From Knoellia flava TL1 (GTDB lineage: Bacteria > Actinomycetota > Actinomycetes > Actinomycetales > Dermatophilaceae), in contig NZ_AVPI01000014.1 in assembly GCF_000768675.1 (NCBI RefSeq), forward strand, positions 1 to 64,000: a DNA stretch of 64,000 nucleotides, in the 5' to 3' direction. The position numbers and the translations under genes are program-made. Positions 17,850 to 25,501 of the stretch are shown here, in pieces (within the stretch, counting starts at the first letter, position 1; every line of letters starts with the position of its first letter). The notes below the pieces were generated by a model. The model searched no databases. It had not been told where the DNA came from and was given only the letters and a program-made list of their open reading frames with translations.

Positions 17850-17891
17850 CGTATGCCGTGTGGTTCCCCCTGCGGGACCACACGGCATACG
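17850..17891. terminator. Hairpin built from an inverted pair of the GTATGCCG octamer
   Basis: The arms CGTATGCCGTGTGGT and ACCACACGGCATACG pair perfectly (17850-17864 and 17877-17891) around a short C-rich loop. The octamer is the outer part of each arm. It lies 30 bases past the nrdB stop, so it probably ends the nrdAB transcript and insulates the mrp promoter. Confidence 0.7.
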
Positions 17892-17921
17892 CGCCCGATC
17901 GATGGCTCCAGGTGGCCCGGG

Positions 17922-18968
17922 TCAGAAGTCCTCGTCGAACCCGACCGAGCCGCTCACCCCCACCTGGTAGGCGGAGACGCGGCGCTCGAAGAAGTTCGAC
18001 AGCTCCTGCACGTCCTGCAGCTCCATGAAGGCCAGCGGGTTCGGGGAGCCGAAGATCGGGTCGAGCCCGAGCCGCAGCATCCGCCGGTCGGCGACGTGCT
18101 CGAGGTAGGAGCGCATGTCGGCGGTCGAGAGGCCCGCGACGCCCTGCCCGAGGAGGTCCTCGGCGAACTGCGCCTCGGCCTCGACGCCCTCGACGAGCAT
18201 CTGCCGGACCTGCGCGGCCATCTCGTCGTCGAAGAGCTCGGGCTCCTCCTCGCGCACGGTGTCGACGACATCGAACGCGAACGCCATGTGCATCGACTCG
18301 TCGCGGAAGACCCAGTTCGTCCCCGACGCGAGCCCGTTGAGCAGCCCGCGCGAGCGCAGGAAGTAGACGTAGGCGAACGCGCCGTAGAAGAACAGCCCCT
18401 CGATGACGGCCGCGAAGCAGATGAGGTTGAGCAGGAAGGCCCGGCGGTGCTCCCTGGTCTCGAGCGCGTCGAGGTCGAAGACGGAGTCGATCCAGCGGAA
18501 GCAGAAGTCGGCCTTGTGCTTGATCGACGGGATGGTGTCGACGGCCGCGAACGCCTCGTGCCGCTCGGCCTCGTCGGGCACGTAGGTGTCGAGCAGCGTG
18601 AGGTAGAACTGCACGTGCACGGCCTCCTCGAAGAGCTGTCGGCTGAGGTAGAGCCGCCCCTCCGGCGAGTTGATGTGCTGGTAGAGGTTGAGCACGAGGT
18701 TGTTGGCGACGATCGTGTCGCCGGTCGCGAAGAACGCCACGAGCCGCGACACGAGGTGCCGCTCCGCCGCCGTGAGCCTGCGCAGGTCCGCGAGGTCGGA
18801 GTGCAGGTCGACCTCCTCGACGGTCCACGTGTTCTTGATGGCGTCGCGGTAGCGGTCGTAGAAGTGCGGGTAGCGCATCGGCCGCAGCGTGAGGTTCATG
18901 CCGGGATCGAGGAGCATCCGGGTCTCGGTGTGGGACAGGGTCTCGGAGAGGGTGTCGGACGGGGTCAT
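17922..18968 (-). CDS. nrdB: Class Ia ribonucleoside-diphosphate reductase, beta subunit
   Basis: 348 residues. It houses the diiron-tyrosyl radical cofactor that starts ribonucleotide reduction in NrdA. Metal-ligand helices are recognisable in FEEAVHVQFYLTLLDTY, FAAVIEGLFFYGAFAYVYF and RDESMHMAFAFDVV. The C-terminus ends GSVGFDEDF, an acidic tail typical for docking to NrdA. The ATG overlaps the nrdA stop (ATGA), so subunit stoichiometry is coupled. Expression is expected to follow the cobalamin riboswitch upstream of nrdA. Confidence 0.95.
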   Translation of the reverse strand: MTPSDTLSETLSHTETRMLLDPGMNLTLRPMRYPHFYDRYRDAIKNTWTVEEVDLHSDLADLRRLTAAERHLVSRLVAFFATGDTIVANNLVLNLYQHINSPEGRLYLSRQLFEEAVHVQFYLTLLDTYVPDEAERHEAFAAVDTIPSIKHKADFCFRWIDSVFDLDALETREHRRAFLLNLICFAAVIEGLFFYGAFAYVYFLRSRGLLNGLASGTNWVFRDESMHMAFAFDVVDTVREEEPELFDDEMAAQVRQMLVEGVEAEAQFAEDLLGQGVAGLSTADMRSYLEHVADRRMLRLGLDPIFGSPNPLAFMELQDVQELSNFFERRVSAYQVGVSGSVGFDEDF

Positions 18969-21385
18969 TCGCAGGCCTCGCAGGTCTCGGGGTTCTCGAG
19001 GGAGCAGGCCACTGCCGCCTCGTCGGTGATGGTGAGCGCGGCGTCGGGTGACGCGGTCGCGGTGGTGGGCTGGCCGGCATACGCGGTCGTGCCCACGCTC
19101 GTCGTCGCCTGCTGAATCCGGGTCGCCGGACGCGAGCGCAGGTAGTAGGTCGTCTTGAGGCCGGACTTCCACGCGAAGAGGTACATCGAGCTGAGCTTGC
19201 CGATCGTCGGCGAGGCCTGGAAGAGGTTGAGGCTCTGGCTCTGGTCGATGAACGGCTGGCGCGCGGCGGCGAGCTCGATGAGCGCCCGCTGCGGCAGCTC
19301 CCACGCGGTGCGGAAGAGGTGGCGCACGTCCTCGGGCAGCGCGGAGACGCCCTGCACCGACCCCTCCGCGCGCTTGATCTGCTCGCGGATCTCGGGGTTC
19401 CACAGGTCGCGCGCCTTGAGCTCGCGCACGAGGGCGTTGTTGACCTGGAGGAACTCACCGCTCAGGGTCTCGCGCTTGAAGAGGTTGGAGACCTGCGGCT
19501 CGATGCACTCGTAGCACCCGGCGATCGACGCGATGGTTGCCGTCGGTGCGATGGCGATGAGCAGGCTGTTGCGCAGGCCGTGCTCGGCGATGCGCTCGCG
19601 GAGTGCGGCCCACCGTTCGGTCTGGGTGCCGGTGACGTCCCAGAGGTCGGGCTGGAGCTGTCCTCGGCTCGCCCGCGTCGTGTCGTATGCCGGGTGCGGC
19701 CCCTCGCGCTCGGCGAGCTCGCACGAGACCTCGAGCGCGGTGAGGTAGATCTCCTCGGAGATGCGCGTCGACAGCTCCTTGGCCTCGGGGGAGTCGAAGG
19801 GCAGGCGCAGGGCGAAGAAGACGTCCTGCAGGCCCATGAGCCCGAGCCCCACCGGGCGCCAGCGCGGGTTGGACGCGGCCGACTCCGGCGACGGGTAGTA
19901 GTTGATGTCGATGACCCGGTCGAGGAACGGCACCGCGGTGCGGACGGTCTCGCGCAGCCGCTCCCAGTCGACCTCGGTGCGGTCGGTCGTGAGGTGTGCC
20001 GCGACGTTGACCGAGCCGAGGTTGCAGACGGCCGTCTCACCGTCGGAGGACACCTCGATGATTTCCGTGCAGAGGTTGGAGAGGTGGACCATCGGCGCGC
20101 CGACCTCGCCGGCGTCGGAGGTCTGGTTGCACGTGCGGTTGGACGCGTCCTTGAAGGTCATCCAGCCCTGACCGGTCTGGGCGAGGGTGCGCATCATCTT
20201 TGCGAAGAGGTCGCGGGCCTTGACCTGCCGGACGTAGCGGCCTTCGGACTCGGCGCGGCGGTAGGCCTCGTCGAACGCGGGACCCCAGAGGTCGACGAGC
20301 TCGGGCGCCTGGTCGGGGTCGATGAGCGACCACTGCTCGTCGGCCTCGACCCGCCGCATGAACTCGTCGGGCACCCAGTGGGCGAGGTTGAGGTTGTGGG
20401 TGCGGCGGGCGTCCTCGCCGGTGTTGTCGCGCAGCTCGAGGAACTCCTCGACGTCGGGGTGCCACGGCTCGAGGTAGACGCAGGCCGCGCCCTTGCGACG
20501 GCCGCCCTGGTTGACCGCGGCGACCGACGAGTCGAGGGTGCGCAGGAACGGGACGATGCCGTTGGACTGCCCGTTGGTGCCGCGGATGAGCGCACCGCGG
20601 GAGCGGATGCGGGAGAAGCCGATGCCGATGCCGCCGGCGAACTTCGAGAGCCGCGCCACCTGCTGGTAGCGCGAGTAGATCGAGTCGAGGTCGTCGCGCG
20701 GGCTGTCGACGAGGTAGCACGAGCTCATCTGCGGGTGCCGCGTGCCGGAGTTGAAGAGGGTCGGGCTCGACGGCAGGTAGGCCAGGCTCGACATGAGCCG
20801 GTAGAACCCGATGGCCTCCTTGGCGGAGGTGGCGAGGCCGCAGGCCACACGCAGCAGGAAGTACTGCGGCGTCTCGATGACGAGCCTCGTCGTGGGGTGA
20901 CGCAGGAGGTAGCGGTCGCCGACGGTGCGGATGCCGAAGTACTCGAACCGGTTGTCGCCGTGCGGGTCGATGGCGGTGTCGAGCTTGCGGGCGTGGTCCT
21001 TGACGAACCGCGCGGTGTCGTCGCCGATGAGGCCCTCGGCGTGACCGAGCGCGACCGACTGGCTGAACGACGCCACGCCCTGGCCGCGGACCTCCTTGTC
21101 GAGGTAGGCCGAGAGCAGCCGGGCGGCGAGCCGCGAGTACTGCGGCTCCTCGCCGATCATCTGCGCCGCCGTCTGGATCGACAGCTGGTCGAGCTCCTGG
21201 GTGGTGGCGCCGTCGTAGAGTCCGCTGATCGTGCGGGTGGCGACCCGCAGGGGGTCGACCTCGAGCAGGTCACCGCTCACCCGTTCGACGGCGCGCACGA
21301 TCTTGCCGACGTCGACGACCTCCTGGTCGCCGTTGCGCTTGCGGACGTGCATCTGTGGACGTGTGGAGGCTTCCACCACTGTCAT
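18965..21385 (-). CDS. nrdA: Class Ia ribonucleoside-diphosphate reductase, alpha subunit
   Basis: 806 residues from the ATG of MTVVEASTRPQMHVRKRNG, with GAGGAG upstream. An ATP-cone for allosteric control lies at about 10-95. Catalytic segments include SNLCTEIIEV, NLGSVNVAAH and APTATIASIAGCYECIEPQ. The tail CSLENPETCEACE carries the redox-active Cys pair that passes electrons from thioredoxin or glutaredoxin. The enzyme makes dNDPs under aerobic conditions. The long leader (about 360 bases) contains a cobalamin riboswitch, so the gene should be repressed when B12 is plentiful and a B12-dependent class II enzyme elsewhere can take over; the class II gene is not in this window. Confidence 0.96.
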   Translation of the reverse strand: MTVVEASTRPQMHVRKRNGDQEVVDVGKIVRAVERVSGDLLEVDPLRVATRTISGLYDGATTQELDQLSIQTAAQMIGEEPQYSRLAARLLSAYLDKEVRGQGVASFSQSVALGHAEGLIGDDTARFVKDHARKLDTAIDPHGDNRFEYFGIRTVGDRYLLRHPTTRLVIETPQYFLLRVACGLATSAKEAIGFYRLMSSLAYLPSSPTLFNSGTRHPQMSSCYLVDSPRDDLDSIYSRYQQVARLSKFAGGIGIGFSRIRSRGALIRGTNGQSNGIVPFLRTLDSSVAAVNQGGRRKGAACVYLEPWHPDVEEFLELRDNTGEDARRTHNLNLAHWVPDEFMRRVEADEQWSLIDPDQAPELVDLWGPAFDEAYRRAESEGRYVRQVKARDLFAKMMRTLAQTGQGWMTFKDASNRTCNQTSDAGEVGAPMVHLSNLCTEIIEVSSDGETAVCNLGSVNVAAHLTTDRTEVDWERLRETVRTAVPFLDRVIDINYYPSPESAASNPRWRPVGLGLMGLQDVFFALRLPFDSPEAKELSTRISEEIYLTALEVSCELAEREGPHPAYDTTRASRGQLQPDLWDVTGTQTERWAALRERIAEHGLRNSLLIAIAPTATIASIAGCYECIEPQVSNLFKRETLSGEFLQVNNALVRELKARDLWNPEIREQIKRAEGSVQGVSALPEDVRHLFRTAWELPQRALIELAAARQPFIDQSQSLNLFQASPTIGKLSSMYLFAWKSGLKTTYYLRSRPATRIQQATTSVGTTAYAGQPTTATASPDAALTITDEAAVACSLENPETCEACE

Positions 21386-21440
21386 GACTCTCTCCTCGCG
21401 AGACCAGACCTGGGGGTCCGGGTCGTGCGGGGAGGACGAC

Positions 21441-21460
21441 GAGGGGAGCGGACGGCATAC
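21441..21460 (+). repeat. Extended CGGCATAC element, copy 2 (nrdA leader)
   Basis: GAGGGGAGCGGACGGCATAC differs by one base from the 20-bp element at 59604-59623 and on the minus strand of 10309-10328. It lies in the nrdA 5' untranslated region between riboswitch and start codon. Confidence 0.6.
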
Positions 21461-21539
21461 CGAAGGATGGTGCGACGTCCGAAAGCCTGCCGTCGGCCGT
21501 CCCGCGCGGCGTCGGACCACCGCACCCGGCGGGCACGGT

Positions 21540-21750
21540 GCGCTGGCAGGTCTTCGGACTCATGGGCCTGGCCGGAGCCACCTACTGGCCATCGCTTCCC
21601 ACACCCATCAGGTGCAGTGCTGCCGACACGGCGTATGCCGTGAGGGATGGCGGTCGTTCCCACTCACCGCTGCGGGGCAGTCCCGGACTTGCACCGGGTT
21701 CCCTCTTGCCTCGACGCGCCTGGGTTGGGCGCCGAACCAGCTGCGGTCGC
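21540..21750 (-). promoter_or_regulatory. Cobalamin (B12) riboswitch upstream of nrdAB
   Basis: Read on the minus strand, the element has the conserved core GGGAACCCGGTGCAAGTCC followed by GGGACTGCCCCGCAGCGGTG (around 21705-21667). About 110 bases later comes the B12 box GAGTCCGAAGACCTGCC (around 21561-21545). These match the cobalamin riboswitch consensus closely. The outer helix limits are approximate. About 155 bases separate it from the nrdA start, enough for an expression platform that masks the ribosome site or terminates. Control of class Ia nrdAB by a B12 riboswitch is known from Streptomyces. Confidence 0.93.
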
Positions 21751-21752
21751 CA

Positions 21753-21762
21753 CCATATATGG
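21753..21762 (-). promoter_or_regulatory. Candidate -10 region of the nrdAB promoter
   Basis: The 10-bp palindrome CCATATATGG is the most A+T-rich point upstream of the riboswitch and offers the -10-like hexamer TATATG on the minus strand. A transcription start about 7 bases further on (near 21747) would coincide with the 5' edge of the riboswitch. No clear -35 hexamer is visible. Confidence 0.45.
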
Positions 21763-21830
21763 ACCCGGTGTCGGCTTTGGGACCCACATCTGGTGCCGCG
21801 TGTCGGGCTGGTGTGGCCGTGGACGTCCGG

Positions 21831-21870
21831 GTGGAGGATCACCGAGGTCATGGTCCCTGCGATCCTCCCA
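21831..21870. repeat. Palindromic repeat, left copy flanking the AbiEi-like gene
   Basis: The sequence begins GTGGAGGATC and ends GATCCTCCCA, with GGTCATGGTCCCTGC in the middle. The reverse complement of 22917-22960 matches it over almost its full length, the few differences being on the left arm. It lies about 70 bases before the start of the enclosed gene. Confidence 0.7.
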
Positions 21871-21937
21871 TCGAGTTGCGGACCGGGCCTGTGGACGACG
21901 CGACCGCCCCGCGCCCGCCGTCGGACACGCTGGTTCC

Positions 21938-22912
21938 ATGGCCGACTGGGGAGTCCTGCGTCGCGCTGCCGACGGGCAGCGCGGGCTGCTGACGCGCGCT
22001 CAGTGCCTCGCCGCCGGACTGACGGACGACATGCTGCGCTGGCGAGTGGACTCGCGGCGCTGGCGGCGGCTTCACGAGGGTGTCTTCCTCACCGTGCCCG
22101 GGCGCGACGACTGGCGGACGACGTCACTGGCGGCGCTGCTGTGCGTCGACCTGCCCGGCGTCGAGTGCGGCGCGGCGTTCGCCGACGAGAGCGCGGCCTT
22201 CTGGTGGGGACTCACGTCGCGTCCTCCCGGGGTGGTGACGGTCGTCGTGCCAGCCCGACGCCGGGTCGTCGCGCCGCCCGGCGTCGTCGTGCGGCGCTCC
22301 ACGCGCTGGGTGGGATACCTCGACGAGTTCGAGGACCCGGCTCGCACGACGGTCGCGGCCACGGTGCTCGACTGCGCCGCTGCGGGAGGCGCCGACGCGG
22401 CACTGGCCCGGGTGGCGAGCGCGGTGCAGGGGCGCCGGGTCAACGTCGGTCAGCTCCGCGCCGAGCTCGGCCGCCGGCGCGGGCACCCTCACGGTCCACT
22501 GCTGCGCGAGGTCCTGGGTGACGTCGACGCCGGTGCCGAGAGCCCGGCCGAGATCCGCTGGATCCGCGACGTCGAACGGGCGCACGGGCTGCCCGCCGGT
22601 CGGCGGCAGGGCGCGACCGACTCGGGGAGGCGACGTCACCACGACAGCCGCTGGACGGCATACCGGCTCGTGGTCGAGGTGGACGGACGCCTTGGTCACG
22701 AGGGCTGGTTGGACCGCGTCCGTGACGGCCAGCGTGACCGTGAGGTGGCCGTGGGTGGCGACCTCACGATCAGGGTCTTCTGGCCGGACGTGACGTCCGG
22801 CGCCTGTCGCACGGCGGCCGAGGTAGCGGCGCTGCTGCAGGCCCGGGGCTGGACCGGCAGGCCGCACCCGTGCCGCGCGCCCGGGTGCGCGGTGCGTCGC
22901 GTGGCTGCCTGA
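21938..22912 (+). CDS. AbiEi antitoxin-type winged helix protein with nuclease-like C-terminal domain
   Basis: 324 residues. The N-terminal 60 residues (GLLTRAQCLAAGLTDDML, RRWRRLHEGVFLTVPG) are the winged-helix seen in AbiEi-type antitoxins and their relatives. The C-terminal part has a DUF559/Vsr-like core: RLVVEVDGRLGHEG, then Asp/Arg-rich RVRDGQRDREVAVGG and IRVFWPDVT, resembling PD-(D/E)XK active-site spacing. No AbiEii toxin gene is adjacent, so a classical toxin-antitoxin role is unsupported. Such solitary genes are common in actinobacteria and uncharacterised. Two copies of a palindromic repeat flank it, suggesting it may have moved as a unit. Confidence 0.8.
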   Translation: MADWGVLRRAADGQRGLLTRAQCLAAGLTDDMLRWRVDSRRWRRLHEGVFLTVPGRDDWRTTSLAALLCVDLPGVECGAAFADESAAFWWGLTSRPPGVVTVVVPARRRVVAPPGVVVRRSTRWVGYLDEFEDPARTTVAATVLDCAAAGGADAALARVASAVQGRRVNVGQLRAELGRRRGHPHGPLLREVLGDVDAGAESPAEIRWIRDVERAHGLPAGRRQGATDSGRRRHHDSRWTAYRLVVEVDGRLGHEGWLDRVRDGQRDREVAVGGDLTIRVFWPDVTSGACRTAAEVAALLQARGWTGRPHPCRAPGCAVRRVAA

Positions 22913-22916
22913 ACGC

Positions 22917-22960
22917 GAGTGGAGGATCGCAGGGACCATGACCCCTGCGATCCTCCACTC
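22917..22960. repeat. Palindromic repeat, right copy flanking the AbiEi-like gene
   Basis: Arms GAGTGGAGGATCGCAGGG and CCCTGCGATCCTCCACTC pair perfectly around a short loop. It starts five bases after the stop codon and 31 bases before the convergent desaturase end, so it can also serve as a bidirectional terminator. It is an inverted copy of the element at 21831-21870. Confidence 0.8.
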
Positions 22961-22990
22961 GGATACGTCCGCCCGCTGAGCAGCAGGGCG

Positions 22991-24295
22991 TCAGTAGCGG
23001 CGGCCCTGGCCGCCCTTGCCCTTGATGGCCTTCTTGGCGGCCTTGAGGATGACGTCGCGACGCCGCTTGCCCTCGACCTTGTTGGGCAGCGAGAGCTCGA
23101 CGACCTTCCAGTAGACGCCGCCGACCTGCTTGGCGAGCGAGCCGGTGACGTACTTGAGGTCGTGGCGCTCCATGAGGTCGCGGATCTTCGGCGCGATCTC
23201 GGCGTAGCGGTTGCTCGGCATGTCCGGGAAGAGGTGGTGCTCGATCTGGTGGCTGAGGTTGCCCGTCATGACGTGCATGGCCTTCGAGCCGGCGATGTTG
23301 CCGGAGCCGAGCATCTGCCGGAGGTACCACTCGCCGCGGGTCTCGCCCTCGATCGAGGTCTTCTCGAAGGTCTCGATGCCGGGCGGGAAGTGGCCGCAGA
23401 TGATGACGGTGTTGGTCCACACGTTGCGGACGAGGTTGGCGACGAGGTTGGCCGTGAGCGTGTGCCGGGCCGAGCCGGTGAAGGTGGCGGCGGCCATCGC
23501 CGGGTGCACGACGTAGTCCTTGGTGGCCTGCCGCTTGATCTTCTCGACGACCTCCTGCGCGTTCTTGCGGAACTCGGCCTTCTCCTTATCGCTGAGCCGC
23601 TTGCGCTTGGCGAGGTAGCCGCCGAGCTCGAGGTCGTAGGCGGCGATGGAGTACTCGAACATCAGCGCGTTGGCGACGTGCCAGATCGGCTGGAAGAGGT
23701 AGAACAGCGTCCACTTCTGGTCCTCGTCGACCCGCAGGATGCCGTAGCCGAGGTCGTTGTCGCGGCCGAGGACGTTGGTGAAGGTGTGGTGGATCTCGTT
23801 GTGGCTGTGCTTCCACTGGCTCGACGGGGACGCGTTGTCCCACTCCCACGCGGTCGAGTGGATCTTCGGGTCACGCATCCAGTCCCACTGGCCGTGCATG
23901 ACGTTGTGGCCGATCTCCATGTTCTCGAGGATCTTCGAGACCGAGAGGCCGGCCGTGCCGATCCACCAGAACGGGCGCACGCCCTTGACCTTGACGCCGG
24001 AGAAGAGGAGCGCGGCGCGGCTGCCCATCTCCAGGTAGCGCTGGGTCTTGATGACCTTCCTGATGTATGCCGCGTCCTTGGCTCCGCGGGAGTCCATCAC
24101 CTCCGCGCGGATCGCGTCGAGCTCGCGCCCGATCTCCTCGATCTGCTCCGGGGTGAGGTGGGCGGCGGGGTTGGGCCGGCCGGACTTCTTGAGCTCGGGG
24201 CGCTGCGGGCGCGGCTCGGCGCTCGTCACGGACAGGCGCGAGTTGACGCCGGTGCGGGTGGCAGCGGTGGTGGGGCGTTCGGGGGCGAGGGTCAT
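22991..24295 (-). CDS. Acyl fatty acid desaturase, DesA3-like
   Basis: 434 residues, membrane di-iron desaturase. The three histidine boxes are present: GHNVMH near residue 128, HSHNEIHH near 166 and HQIEHH near 354. Two hydrophobic pairs flank them. The C-terminus ends in a lysine- and glycine-rich tail (KAAKKAIKGKGGQGRRY). With the reductase encoded just upstream in the same direction it should form an NADPH-dependent acyl desaturase in the membrane, like mycobacterial DesA3 with Rv3230c, making mono-unsaturated fatty acids. It is probably co-transcribed with the reductase; 28 bases separate the genes. Confidence 0.92.
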   Translation of the reverse strand: MTLAPERPTTAATRTGVNSRLSVTSAEPRPQRPELKKSGRPNPAAHLTPEQIEEIGRELDAIRAEVMDSRGAKDAAYIRKVIKTQRYLEMGSRAALLFSGVKVKGVRPFWWIGTAGLSVSKILENMEIGHNVMHGQWDWMRDPKIHSTAWEWDNASPSSQWKHSHNEIHHTFTNVLGRDNDLGYGILRVDEDQKWTLFYLFQPIWHVANALMFEYSIAAYDLELGGYLAKRKRLSDKEKAEFRKNAQEVVEKIKRQATKDYVVHPAMAAATFTGSARHTLTANLVANLVRNVWTNTVIICGHFPPGIETFEKTSIEGETRGEWYLRQMLGSGNIAGSKAMHVMTGNLSHQIEHHLFPDMPSNRYAEIAPKIRDLMERHDLKYVTGSLAKQVGGVYWKVVELSLPNKVEGKRRRDVILKAAKKAIKGKGGQGRRY

Positions 24296-24323
24296 GGGGT
24301 GTCTCCTTGGGTCTCTCGCTGGA

Positions 24324-25445
24324 TCAGAGGTCGATGGCGCAGGCGCCGGCGGCGGCGCTCACGCAGGTCTGGATCGGCACGGTGCCGGAGTTCTCGTCGG
24401 TCGAGGTGATCTCGCCGGTGCGCAGGTCGCGGACGGCTCCCTCGCGCAGCGGCACGACGCAGCCGAAGCAGATGCCCATCCGGCAGCCACTCGGCATGAG
24501 GACACCGGCGTCCTCCCCGGCGTCGAGGATCGGGGTGCCGCCGTCCGCGTCGACGGTGACGGCGCTGCGGTCGAAGGTGACGACGCCACCCTCGCCCGGC
24601 TCGACGACGCTGGGGCGGAACCGCTCGACGTGGAGGCGGTCGGCGAGGCCGGCGGCCTCCCAGTGCGCCTCCGCGGCGTCGAGCAGTCCAGTCGGGCCGC
24701 AGACCCAGGCCTCGCGCTCGCGCCAGTCGGGGACGAGGTCGTCGAGGTCGGCGAGGTCGAGGACGCCGGCCACGTCGTCGTGGTTCTCGTGGAGCCTGAT
24801 CCGGCCCGCGACGGAGTGCGCGAGAAGCTCGTCGCGGAACATCGCGTCGCGCTCGGACGGCGCGCAGTGGATCTGCACGACGTCATCGAGGTCGTCGAGC
24901 GAGCTCCGGAGCATGCCGATGACGGGCGTGACGCCCGACCCGGCGGTGATGAAGAGGACCTTGTCGGGCAGGGTCGCCGGGAGGGTGAAGTCGCCGGTGG
25001 CCTGGTCGAGCATGACGAGGGTGCCGGGCTTCGTCGAGCGGACGAGGTGGTTGCTCACCTTGCCGTCCGGGATGGCCTTGGGCGTGATCGTGATGAGGCC
25101 GTCGGCCGTGTCGGCGCGATGCGTGAGCGAGTAGGCGCGCCAGTGGCGGACGCCGTCGATGTCGATGCCGATGCGGATGTACTGGCCCGGGACGTGCCCG
25201 GCCCAGCCACGTCCGGGCTGGATCGTGATCGTCGCGGAGTCGGCGGTCTCGGGGGTCACCGCGACGATGCGGCCGCGAAGGTCGGCGCCGGACCGCAGCG
25301 GGTCGATGAGGTCGAGGTAGTCCGAGGGCACGAGCGGGGTCGCGAGGGCCTGGGCGACCTTGCGCGCACCGTCGAGCACGCCCGCGAGGGGCGCGGAACG
25401 GCCCGTGCCTCGGGTCCGGTCGGTGGGGTTCAGCGTTGCAGTCAC
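24324..25445 (-). CDS. Ferredoxin reductase-like electron donor for the desaturase
   Basis: 373 residues from a GTG start. An FAD-binding domain includes WRAYSLTHR (the RxYS motif near 124). An NAD(P)-binding domain starts at VLFITAGSGVTPVIGML and includes VCGPTGLLDA. A C-terminal plant-type [2Fe-2S] domain has CRMGICFGC, with the final Cys in IQTCVSAA. This FAD/NADPH/2Fe-2S order matches Rv3230c. No ribosome site precedes the GTG, so translation may be leaderless. A tandem repeat directly upstream is a probable operator. Confidence 0.92.
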   Translation of the reverse strand: MTATLNPTDRTRGTGRSAPLAGVLDGARKVAQALATPLVPSDYLDLIDPLRSGADLRGRIVAVTPETADSATITIQPGRGWAGHVPGQYIRIGIDIDGVRHWRAYSLTHRADTADGLITITPKAIPDGKVSNHLVRSTKPGTLVMLDQATGDFTLPATLPDKVLFITAGSGVTPVIGMLRSSLDDLDDVVQIHCAPSERDAMFRDELLAHSVAGRIRLHENHDDVAGVLDLADLDDLVPDWREREAWVCGPTGLLDAAEAHWEAAGLADRLHVERFRPSVVEPGEGGVVTFDRSAVTVDADGGTPILDAGEDAGVLMPSGCRMGICFGCVVPLREGAVRDLRTGEITSTDENSGTVPIQTCVSAAAGACAIDL

Positions 25446-25453
25446 GTACGCCA

Positions 25454-25482
25454 GCGTAACCTACGATCGCGTAACTTACGAT
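25454..25482 (-). promoter_or_regulatory. Tandem operator upstream of the reductase-desaturase operon
   Basis: On the minus strand ATCGTAAGTTACGC is followed one base later by ATCGTAGGTTACGC: two 14-bp direct repeats with 13 identical positions. They lie within 40 bases of the GTG start and so overlap the promoter. Repeated TACG/CGTA half-sites suggest a TetR-type repressor, as known for fatty-acid desaturation genes, but no regulator gene is adjacent. Confidence 0.65.
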
Positions 25483-25501
25483 TCCGTAGGTATGGGTCTC
25501 G

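Noticed and set aside
18965..19100. Class Ib reductase (nrdE/nrdF) instead of class Ia
   Set aside because: The alpha subunit has an ATP-cone at the N-terminus and no nrdI or nrdH gene is adjacent, which favours class Ia.
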